DNA of 5,443 nt, from contig PIVH01000571.1 of the NCBI GenBank assembly GCA_003354225.1, forward strand, positions 1-5,443, in the 5' to 3' direction. The translations under genes and the position numbers were made by a program. Below the pieces are notes generated by a model that was not told the DNA's origin, did no database searches, and saw nothing but the letters and a program-made list of their open reading frames with translations. The DNA is from Globobulimina sp. Lineage: Eukaryota > Foraminifera > Rotaliida. Within the stretch, counting starts at the first letter, position 1, and every line of letters starts with the position of its first letter. Of the stretch, positions 1 through 5,443 are shown piece by piece.

Positions 1-222
1 ATTTTTTCGTTTAATTATTCTGATAATCTATTCCGTGCAAAAGTAGTTTCAATCAAAACGCATTTTAAGTTTTTTGATGATACGAAAAACGGAGCATTTA
101 TGTGTTTGCAGAAATTATCCTTGCACAATGAAAAAAGATCAAAATCTCTAATAATCGCACTCAAAAAAAATAACCATGCCACTTATTATATACACACCAC
201 AAAAATGTTTATTACATTATAA
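1..222 (+). CDS. Possible 3' end of a gene entering from the left edge (partial, unrecognised)
   Basis: Frame 1 is open from the first base to a TAA at 220-222, giving 73 residues with no stop in very AT-rich sequence. The peptide is basic and mixed in composition (for example DDTKNGAFMCLQKLSLHNEK) and ends in a Tyr/Thr-rich tail. No family is recognised. If real, it is the C-terminus of a plus-strand gene whose stop lies 12 bp from the stop of the minus-strand tetraspan gene, which fits the tight tail-to-tail packing seen again at 3105/3155. The alternative is a chance open frame in the 3' UTR of the tetraspan gene. The last 20 or so codons are low in complexity, so the true exon could end earlier. 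Confidence 0.35.
   Translation: MFSFNYSDNLFRAKVVSIKTHFKFFDDTKNGAFMCLQKLSLHNEKRSKSLIIALKKNNHATYYIHTTKMFITL
208..213 (-). promoter_or_regulatory. Candidate polyadenylation signal AATAAA for the tetraspan gene
   Basis: The plus strand reads TTTATT at 208-213, so the minus strand reads AATAAA starting 21 nt after the tetraspan stop codon at 237-235. This is the canonical eukaryotic hexamer in a sensible position. In such AT-rich DNA a chance hit is quite possible, and the other three genes show no AATAAA close behind their stops. Confidence 0.35.
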
Positions 223-234
223 TTACAGGCATGT

Positions 235-855
235 TTAACATACACAATAAACTGCTAAAAACAAGAAAATCATAGCAATGATATCCAAAATCATAGAATA
301 ACCAAGTGTTGGATCCACTAAATCCGATTCATGTGCATAACAAGTTGGAGATGCAAAACAAAACCATAAAATAGCTCCAAGTAAACACAATCCAGCAATT
401 ATATATCCAAATTTTGCAAATTGTTTACCTTTTTTCAATACCACAGCCAACGCCGCACCAACACAGGCCACTAAAGCTAAAATATTCAACACCAACCATG
501 CATATCCAGCCGTGGCCTGATTACAAGGGTCTGCACAATCAATTAGAGCCTCGGGACACGCATCGCAAAGATCTTGAAAGGTTAACGCATCACACAGAGC
601 ATCAGCTGTATCATTCTCAGAACCACAGTTTTGAAAACCACACCAATTTGCACTGTCTCCATCTGGAAATGTAATTTGATTCAATGCCAATGCTACAATC
701 TATATATATTATTATATAATGAACCGTATCTATAAAAAATACATAAATATAATATCACTCTAAACTATAATCACACCACAGAAAAATCCACAACATCCTC
801 CTCCTTTTTCCTTTGCTTTCTCTTGTTTTGATTGTTTTGTTTGTTTCTGTCCCAT
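235..855 (-). CDS. Two-exon four-TM membrane protein with Cys-rich loop and predicted N-myristoylation
   Basis: The predicted product is 184 aa from two exons, 855-766 (30 codons) and 699-235. Exon 2 has no ATG: a stop (TAG, 702-700) lies just upstream in frame, and the first Met-like codon at 690 is TTG. A minus-strand ATG at 855-853 opens a frame that joins exon 2 in phase across a 66-nt GT-AG intron. The N-terminus MGQKQTK fits an N-myristoylation signal (Gly2, Thr6, Lys7) and is followed by a Lys/Gln-rich stretch and Gly-Gly-Gly-Cys-Cys, which could be palmitoylated. TM segments are about 23-36 (spanning the splice junction), 95-118, 127-147 and 164-184. The 37-93 loop has seven Cys (50, 55, 66, 75, 78, 85, 89) and the second loop has Cys150, so four disulfides are possible. 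Both termini should be cytosolic. The layout recalls tetraspanin/claudin-like proteins, but there is no CCG signature in the large loop and no family is assigned. Confidence 0.72.
700..765 (-). other. Predicted spliceosomal intron in the tetraspan gene
   Basis: On the minus strand the segment starts GTTTAG (765) and ends ATATATATAG (700). It is 66 nt, phase 0, very AT-rich and has stops in the reading frame. Removing it joins a hydrophobic exon 1 end (residues CGVII) to a hydrophobic exon 2 start (IVALAL), making a continuous first TM. A second in-phase donor, GTGATT at 774, would make a 75-nt intron and remove three hydrophobic residues. A phase-1 route through the AG at 694-693 is also formally possible. 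The 765 donor is preferred because it gives the longest TM and, like the other intron in this window, begins GTT. Confidence 0.6.
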
Positions 856-889
856 GATTGTTACGCTTTTTCTTTACTTTTATCAAGGT

Positions 890-897
890 TTTTTGTG
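890..897 (+). promoter_or_regulatory. Start-proximal TTTTTGTG element upstream of the metallopeptidase gene
   Basis: TTTTTGTG followed by TAATA lies 13 nt before the ATG at 911. A nearly identical element (TTTTTGTG then GAATA) lies 11 nt before the ATG of the UBA/SAM gene, and TTTTTGGTGAAAT lies 8 nt before the ATG of the EEP gene. Recurrence at a similar distance from three starts suggests an initiator or core promoter element. It also supports 911 rather than 854 as the real start, since it would otherwise lie inside the coding sequence. Confidence 0.4.
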
Positions 898-910
898 TAA
901 TAAATATTAC

Positions 911-3105
911 ATGGCATTGCAATCAAAGTTATCAAACCCTGCAGTGTCTATTGAAGAGAAGTATGACGAGTCGCAATGCATAACGAAGACATTCGCAGAT
1001 CCACCATCTGATCATTCTGACAATTTAAAACGCACAGCTGACTGTCTATATTTTGAAGGGAAAAATGGTCGCATCGCATATTCGTTCCCCATCAGTTTAT
1101 TCAGTCTGCATTATGACTGCGACAAAGAACAAAATCCGTCCTGTCACACTGGCTTCAATATCGTTGTCTGTTATTCCTCAAAAGAAGTACGACCAATATT
1201 TGTATCCATAAACAATAGAATTTGTGAAGCTGTGCTATGTGCTGACATTATTGGCGATTTCTCCATAAATACTGCACAGAATAGATTGTATGGTCCATTT
1301 GTGATTGATATCAATGACGAAGCACAATTTATAAATATATCGTTTTCCAGCTCTGGATTTTTCCCTCACATCAAAGAATTTAAATTTATCCCAATTGCAA
1401 CCTATAACATATCCTTAGAGCAATCGTATCGCGCTATAAATTGGGAGAAATTAATGAAACAAAACGATTGCGAGCATCACGAGTTAGACATTCGAATCGT
1501 AGATGCCATAAAAAGGCGCAGTTTACATAAAACCAAATCGTATCAAAACTTCACATCCAATATTTTATTCTACGCAGATTCAAGCAATAAATTGGTAAAA
1601 CCATATCGAATGAGCAAAAACATGACATTCGATAATAAATATATCAAATCCGAGGGGAAAAACGCCTTTATCGAATATAAGGCGGTAATAAAAAGAAAAG
1701 ACGAACCGTCTCTTATTAAAACCTATGATCACGAATTTAAATTAACATTTGGTGTCGAATATGCTTCGCCGAATCCAAGACCTTTGCAACTAGTTATTTC
1801 TATATATTTTGCTTTGTTTTTTGTAGCAACCAAACATGTGTCAATCATACGCAGTTTATCAATGACAAATGTGTGCTCAAAGACATTTGCAACGAAACCA
1901 TCAAAACATCGTATGACGAAGCAGCCGCGTGGAGGATTTATAGCATATCCATCGACTCTAAAACCTGTGTACTGCGCTTAAATTGTGGCGCCGCGGTGGA
2001 TGGCTACCAATTTACATTACGATTGCAAACCGATGGCGAGTTCCCCAGCATCAAATCAATAATGTTGATGGAGGACGAGCCCATTAAGGACGCGGTGGAA
2101 ACCTCGCAGTCAAACAGCTCGATGTTGGATGAAAAGGAGAAAAAAGACATCGTTTCTGACGAGAAAAGCGAAGCCACTGCGGCTGACAAATCGGCTTCGT
2201 TTTTAAAATTAGCTACACATTATCGAGAGTTTATAACTCCACCTTCGGATTTCATCGCATTTGAGCCATTTATATCGTCAGTCAAAAATATCTGTTTTGA
2301 CACATATTTTATTGGTTTGCCACACAATGAAATGGAACACAAATCCAACGACGATGATGCAGCATATCCTGAGCTTGGCATTACATTAAATAACGAGGCC
2401 TTTATACCGGATGCAAAATTTTACCATTCGCGCAATGTGGATGGTTTATGGATTTGTGTCAGTAAAAAGTGCGAGCAGTCTCAGCAAATATTGAAGGAAG
2501 CAACGTTTTTGGTGAAATCTTTCATTCCCATCGAGGTTCGAAGGTTGTTTTTAAAATATAAACATGGCCGATATCGACCAAAGTATGTAGGCCCGATGAG
2601 GCTAATTATATTATCACAGAAACACAATGAGTCCGCGGGCTGTATCCCGGAATTGAACACCAAAGAAACGGGACGCAATGGCACTGCACAACCATTTGTG
2701 TTCTCTTCCTCTGACGATTATGACCGCGGCTTTTTTAATCATGAATGGTTCAATGGGCGCTTGACTGCGCACGAATTGGTGCATGCCGTTGATATGGTTT
2801 TGAGGCAGTTGGTCGATCCGTGTTTTATGATTGAGACGGATGAGGTTTATAATTTAGCGAAGGCTGCGGGTCAATATCCGGAAAACGCATATGCAATGAC
2901 ATCGAGACATGAATATATTGCAGAGATTTTGACGGTGTTTTTAAATATTCCACCGTATGATTTGTATGTTGCTGGGTTTAAAAACAAGGATGATTTGAAG
3001 GAGAAAGATGTTGCAGGCTTTGAGTTTTTGCAACGGTGGTTTTTAGAATTAAATCATACATTGCCTGTTTTGGATGTTTATAAAAAGTTCTCTGGGACGT
3101 TATGA
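911..3105 (+). CDS. Two-exon zinc metallopeptidase with two tandem CBM-like beta-sandwich domains
   Basis: The product is 710 aa from exons 911-1792 and 1855-3105. Repeat 1 (about 47-162) and repeat 2 (about 244-366) share an EGKN...I.Y start, a central RP...IN...C block and a Q-F...G-x-FP-x-I-K end, a pattern like CBM6/35-type glycan-binding modules. An acidic Ser/Glu/Lys linker (about 367-405) follows. The C-terminal domain carries HELVH at 600-604 (two zinc His plus catalytic Glu) in HELVHAVD, and EYIAE at 647-651, whose Glu651 or Glu647 is a likely third ligand (gluzincin type). The HExxH...ExxAE pattern resembles M34/ATLF-like peptidases. Glu621 also fits the M60 spacing, and M60 enzymes often carry glycan-binding modules. 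Substrate unknown; a glycoprotein is an inference. From 911 there is no signal peptide; an in-frame ATG at 854 would add 19 mostly hydrophobic residues but overlaps the divergent gene. The middle is more GC-rich than neighbouring genes. Confidence 0.78.
1793..1854 (+). other. Predicted spliceosomal intron in the metallopeptidase gene
   Basis: The segment runs from GTTATT (1793) to ATACGCAG (1854): 62 nt, phase 0, with a T-rich tract in its first half. It links frame 2 upstream to frame 1 downstream. The downstream frame has no ATG at its head; its first Met-like codon, at 1873, is GTG. The strongest evidence is protein-level: after removal, residues 290-298 read RPLQL then FIND, matching RPIFV then SINN in repeat 1 (94-102) without a gap, and the following Cys at 306 aligns with Cys110. 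The better-looking pyrimidine-rich acceptor TTTTTTGTAG at 1826 would be out of phase with this donor. Confidence 0.75.
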
Positions 3106-3154
3106 TGACTTTGAGTCAGTTGTTGATAATTATTATTAGTTCTTTTTTTTAATT

Positions 3155-4243
3155 TCAATTAATCTGAAAGACAACCAACACACCAAAATGGTCAGACAAA
3201 TATGGTTTTGTTGTAGAAGTCAATTGAGAGTGAGTCACAGTCCAGTTCTGATTTTTAATATGCCTATAAAAAATATAATCGCATCGTTGATTTGGTTCCT
3301 TCCAAAGTCCATTTGCTGCGAGTTCATTCTCATTGGACCACGTATAACCGATATCATTTGGATTACAATCCTTCCAACAATCTATAAATTTCATTTTATT
3401 TTCAATATATTGGATTTCTGGTTGATCACAATGAGCATTACAATCGCAACCAATGATAATCTGATAAACATCATTTATAATTAAATATTGATTGATTTTC
3501 GTATACATTTCAGCCATTTGCTTCATTCGTTTGTCATTAACAACACCCGTCGCAAAGTGAGCATTTATAATTAGCATATTATTATACTTTACAATCATAT
3601 ATCCATATCTTACAAAACTATATAGTATCCATGTCAGAGGCCATCGCAACATATCTTTGCATGCAAATGTATGTCCTAAGTCATCGAATGGCTTTGCTAG
3701 TAATATTTTGGGAGGTTCAACGTTACCGTTTCTGCCATTTATAAGTAAATTCTTTTTAACTCCAATTGACAAGGCCTGCGAGTCTAAAGTGTGATTATTT
3801 ATTTGTTTACATGCTGGCAAACGAAAACAACTTAAAATTTTCACAAATAAAAAAGGTAATAATATTATTGCAAGTAGTTGTAGTAAAATGAATGTCAGTA
3901 ATATATAATCTGATTGATTGTCATACAAATATAGTGCTAATAATATTGCATCAATAAATGTTATGCCTGCGAATGGTACAAATGATTTCCAGCCATATAT
4001 AACATGTGTGTGATTCGAAAACAATAAATGATATTTTGAGGAGAAATGTTTTCGCAAAGAATTTCGATGTTGTATTAATGCAGCTTCTTGCAAGAAAAAT
4101 ATATCTGGTGAATGACAATCGATTGATGATTCCAATAATTTGATACGTTGTGTTGCTCTGTCGTCAAAATCTGTACACACGTTTTGTGTCAACACTTTGA
4201 ATTCGTTCGACTTGGTTTTGGTTAAAAGTTCATGTTCTGTCAT
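3155..4243 (-). CDS. EEP-superfamily phosphodiesterase, neutral-sphingomyelinase-like, with internal TM hairpin
   Basis: The product is 362 aa from ATG 4243-4241 to TGA 3157-3155, with no intron needed. It shows the endonuclease/exonuclease/phosphatase motifs in order: Asn21 (LTQNV), Glu53 (FLQE), His229 (INAHFATG), Asp267 and Asn269 (GCDCNAH), Asp322 (RCDYIFY) and the terminal Asp351-His352 (LSDHFG). All metal-binding and catalytic positions look intact. RCDYIFY and INAHFATG are closest to neutral sphingomyelinases. The 5-phosphatase motifs WxGDxNYR and PAWxDR are absent. Two hydrophobic segments, about 88-107 and 113-137, form a hairpin between the early catalytic strands and the His motif. 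An even number of crossings keeps both catalytic halves on one side, presumably cytosolic. Likely reaction: hydrolysis of a membrane phosphosphingolipid or phospholipid; the substrate is inferred. It ends 49 bp from the metallopeptidase stop and starts 53 bp from the UBA/SAM gene. Confidence 0.85.
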   Translation of the reverse strand: MTEHELLTKTKSNEFKVLTQNVCTDFDDRATQRIKLLESSIDCHSPDIFFLQEAALIQHRNSLRKHFSSKYHLLFSNHTHVIYGWKSFVPFAGITFIDAILLALYLYDNQSDYILLTFILLQLLAIILLPFLFVKILSCFRLPACKQINNHTLDSQALSIGVKKNLLINGRNGNVEPPKILLAKPFDDLGHTFACKDMLRWPLTWILYSFVRYGYMIVKYNNMLIINAHFATGVVNDKRMKQMAEMYTKINQYLIINDVYQIIIGCDCNAHCDQPEIQYIENKMKFIDCWKDCNPNDIGYTWSNENELAANGLWKEPNQRCDYIFYRHIKNQNWTVTHSQLTSTTKPYLSDHFGVLVVFQIN

Positions 4244-4251
4244 AACGATTT

Positions 4252-4260
4252 CACCAAAAA
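4252..4260 (-). promoter_or_regulatory. Start-proximal TTTTTGGTG element upstream of the EEP gene
   Basis: The minus strand reads TTTTTGGTGAAAT, ending its GTG 8 nt before the ATG at 4243. It resembles the elements before the metallopeptidase gene (890-897) and the UBA/SAM gene (4278-4285). Function as an initiator is inferred from recurrence only. Confidence 0.3.
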
Positions 4261-4277
4261 CTTTCTTAACAACTACA

Positions 4278-4285
4278 TTTTTGTG
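4278..4285 (+). promoter_or_regulatory. Start-proximal TTTTTGTG element upstream of the UBA/SAM gene
   Basis: TTTTTGTG then GAATA lies 11 nt before the ATG at 4297, inside the 53-bp divergent spacer shared with the EEP gene. It matches the element at 890-897 over all eight bases plus the following AATA. Confidence 0.4.
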
Positions 4286-4296
4286 GAATATTAATT

Positions 4297-5103
4297 ATGG
4301 GTAACACTTTGTCAGAACTTGCACATTTTGGTAATTATAATTCAGAATCAAAGACTGTGAAGGTTAAATGTGAAAATTGCGAGCAAACATATTGTGAAAT
4401 AGATGGTAAATTGTGGTCACAGTGGGGTAATGTTTATCAAAAAGTGGGACGTTGCAAACAATGTGCAGGATATGGTGCTTTTGAAATGCATCCTGGTGAC
4501 GCAGGTGGCGACCCATGGCGGAATAAAAAAGGTGAAGCGAAATTACAATGTATTGTTTGTAACCGAACATATGGTGCTATTACGTGGACGCGTTGGTACA
4601 AGCGAGGCACTCCAGAATCTGACTATTTTCATGGATATTGCGTGGCATGCAACCATACTCCGTCTCCATGTCAATCAAAACATTATGAGCAAGAAACCAA
4701 ACATGAAATTAAAGAAAAACATGGTGATGAAACAGTCAAATCATTATTATTAATGGGATTCGACGAATCATTGTGTTTGGAAGCTGTGGATCAATGCAAT
4801 AATGATTTAAATTCCTGTGTTGATTATATTGTATCGCCAACGAGCCAGACTCCTAAAAATGATGAAGCCAAAAATGGTGAGTCCAAAGTTGGAGCTTGGT
4901 TGAAATCCATAGATATGATGCTGTATTTTCGTCATTTTGTGGAGAATGGATATGATAAATTGTTCATTGTTGCTACAATGAATGATACAGATTTAATTGA
5001 AATTGGTGTTGATAAAAAAGGTCATAGAAAACAAATTCTATTGAAAATTCAGAAGATGTTTGAAGGTAAAGATGCTGAACAGACAATTTTGCTCTACAAA
5101 TAG
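4297..5103 (+). CDS. Predicted N-myristoylated adaptor: two zinc-ribbon-like repeats, UBA and SAM domains
   Basis: The product is 268 aa, intronless, ending in TAG. The N-terminus MGNTLS fits the N-myristoylation consensus (Gly2, Ser6), suggesting membrane anchoring. Two similar cysteine modules follow. Module 1 has C25xxC28 and C53xxC56; module 2 has C85xxC88 and C115xxC118. Both share CxxCxxTY near the start and a Trp pair in the middle (W40/W43, W97/W100), so they look like an internal duplication with each module binding one zinc. Residues about 145-180 are a UBA domain (LLLMGFDESLCLEAVDQCNN, then CVDYI), which in this family binds ubiquitin. Residues about 198-256 are a SAM domain (WLKSIDMMLYFRHFVENGY, then DLIEIGVDKKGHRKQILLKI), used for oligomerisation or protein pairing. 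A charged linker joins UBA and SAM. There is no catalytic motif, so a ubiquitin-dependent scaffold is the likeliest role. This combination is not one I recognise as a named protein. Confidence 0.85.
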   Translation: MGNTLSELAHFGNYNSESKTVKVKCENCEQTYCEIDGKLWSQWGNVYQKVGRCKQCAGYGAFEMHPGDAGGDPWRNKKGEAKLQCIVCNRTYGAITWTRWYKRGTPESDYFHGYCVACNHTPSPCQSKHYEQETKHEIKEKHGDETVKSLLLMGFDESLCLEAVDQCNNDLNSCVDYIVSPTSQTPKNDEAKNGESKVGAWLKSIDMMLYFRHFVENGYDKLFIVATMNDTDLIEIGVDKKGHRKQILLKIQKMFEGKDAEQTILLYK

Positions 5104-5168
5104 ATAGTGATGAAACAAAGTGACTGGGATGTCATATAAGTATTGATCGAGCATTGTATTTGTAAACA

Positions 5169-5396
5169 ATGTCAATTAATTTATTATATCCTTGCACTTT
5201 CAAAGTACAGATCTTAAAAAAGTTGTATCAACAGCAAGCCAGTGAATTGGGCAAAACCTACAATACGTTTTTGATACATAAGTCACATAACCCATCACCC
5301 GTTGTATACATATCGATCAATATAAAGTTTGCATTTAACTTTTTTGGCTTAGTTTCGTTTCATTTCATTTCAACGATTAGCAAAGTTTTTGGTTAG
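5169..5396 (+). CDS. Candidate start of a further gene (75-residue open frame, unrecognised)
   Basis: The ATG at 5169 follows an in-frame TAA at 5163 and has AAACA directly before it, with A at -3, a favourable eukaryotic start context. The first 40 or so residues look protein-like, with an amphipathic helix (VQILKKLYQQQASELGKTY). The remainder turns into hydrophobic, low-complexity translation of T-rich DNA. If real, it may be the first exon of a gene that runs past the right edge, with a donor near GTTGTATAC at 5299-5307 and a pyrimidine-rich tract with AG around 5352-5380, but no splice solution is compelling. A TATAAG lies at 5135-5140. It may equally be a chance open frame. Confidence 0.25.
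   Translation: MSINLLYPCTFKVQILKKLYQQQASELGKTYNTFLIHKSHNPSPVVYISINIKFAFNFFGLVSFHFISTISKVFG
5352..5371 (+). repeat. Short tandem run of GTTTC/ATTTC pentamers
   Basis: Four consecutive 5-base units read GTTTC, GTTTC, ATTTC, ATTTC. It is a short imperfect microsatellite in the right flank. It could also act as a pyrimidine tract before the AG at 5379-5380, but no function is claimed. Confidence 0.5.
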
Positions 5397-5427
5397 CTAG
5401 AGTGGTTTTCAACCTAGTATTCGAAGT

Positions 5428-5439
5428 TGACCTAGGTCA
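5428..5439. repeat. Perfect 12-bp palindrome TGACCTAGGTCA
   Basis: The bases from 5428 to 5439 equal their own reverse complement. It consists of two 6-bp half-sites back to back, as a dimeric DNA-binding protein would need. It lies at the right edge, so its gene context is unseen. Confidence 0.5.
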
Positions 5440-5443
5440 TCCA

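Larger units (their letters stand above)
5104..5443. other. Right-hand flank: 3' UTR/intergenic, no firm gene
   Basis: These 340 bases follow the UBA/SAM stop. No AATAAA, tRNA or other RNA gene is recognised. The minus-strand frames entering from the right edge are closed quickly by stops (all within about 33 bases of the edge). The stretch holds a weak candidate coding start at 5169, a short run of GTTTC/ATTTC units at 5352-5371 and a 12-bp palindrome at 5428-5439. Confidence 0.5.

Noticed and set aside
235-690. Tetraspan reading starting at the TTG at 690
   Set aside because: There is no ATG there and a TAG lies just upstream. The spliced model provides an ATG, a first TM and a sensible topology.
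741-796. Minus-strand AGGAGG followed by ATG (at 796), looking like a bacterial ribosome site and start
   Set aside because: The frame it opens gives only about 13 codons before TGA. The purine run is better explained as the Lys/Gly codons of tetraspan exon 1, and the window is eukaryotic.
1793-1981. Continuation of the upstream frame past 1792 to the stop at 1981
   Set aside because: The residues after 1792 lose the repeat pattern and translate the T-rich intron and then the wrong frame of exon 2.
1873-3105. Metallopeptidase as a separate gene starting at the GTG at 1873
   Set aside because: It would begin in the middle of the second CBM-like repeat. The upstream frame carries the missing half of that repeat and a phase-compatible intron lies between.
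3106-3118. TGACT-TTG-AGTCA hairpin in the convergent spacer as a terminator
   Set aside because: A five-base stem with a three-base loop is too weak, it has no adjacent T run, and intrinsic terminators are not expected in a eukaryotic nuclear gene.
3188-3484. Plus-strand open frame of 98 codons antisense to the EEP gene
   Set aside because: It overlaps the well-supported C-terminal catalytic motifs of the EEP gene and shows no domain. The same reasoning removes the antisense frames at 414-674, 2004-2189, 2481-2684 and 4364-4570 and the out-of-frame one at 4403-4753.
5401-5443. tRNA-like pieces (GGTTTTCAACC, TTCGA) at the right edge
   Set aside because: No cloverleaf, acceptor stem or B-box of the right spacing can be built from the visible bases on either strand.
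1-5443. CRISPR array, insertion sequence, attachment site or integrase
   Set aside because: No spaced direct repeats, terminal inverted repeats or transposase motifs are seen anywhere in the window.

Overview
The window looks like nuclear DNA from a gene-dense, AT-rich, probably unicellular eukaryote. The signs are two short GT-AG introns (about 66 and 62 nt), eukaryotic domain types (UBA, SAM, a sphingomyelinase-like EEP domain), two predicted N-myristoylation signals (MGQKQTK, MGNTLS), AUG starts without convincing Shine-Dalgarno sites, and use of TAA, TGA and TAG as ordinary stops. The lineage cannot be fixed from the sequence. A large DNA virus is a weaker alternative, suggested only by the tight packing.

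Layout: 1-222 (+) is an open frame entering from the left edge, possibly the C-terminus of another gene. 855-235 (-) is a two-exon four-TM protein with a Cys-rich loop. 911-3105 (+) is a two-exon protein with two tandem carbohydrate-binding-like beta-sandwich repeats and a C-terminal HExxH zinc metallopeptidase domain. 4243-3155 (-) is an EEP-superfamily phosphodiesterase, most like neutral sphingomyelinase, with a membrane hairpin inside the catalytic domain. 4297-5103 (+) is a predicted myristoylated protein with two zinc-ribbon-like repeats, a UBA domain and a SAM domain. 5104-5443 has no firm gene, only a candidate start at 5169.

The four main genes form two head-to-head pairs separated by 55 and 53 bp, and the pairs meet tail-to-tail across 49 bp. 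Three of the four starts have a TTTTTG(G)TG-type element 8-13 nt upstream, which may be a core promoter or initiator element.

The products share a membrane or surface theme (tetraspan, glycan binding plus proteolysis, lipid phosphodiesterase, lipid-anchored ubiquitin adaptor), but any joint pathway is inference. Two gene models depend on splicing that a simple open-frame reading misses: the tetraspan gains its N-terminus and first TM, and the metallopeptidase gains its whole N-terminal half.
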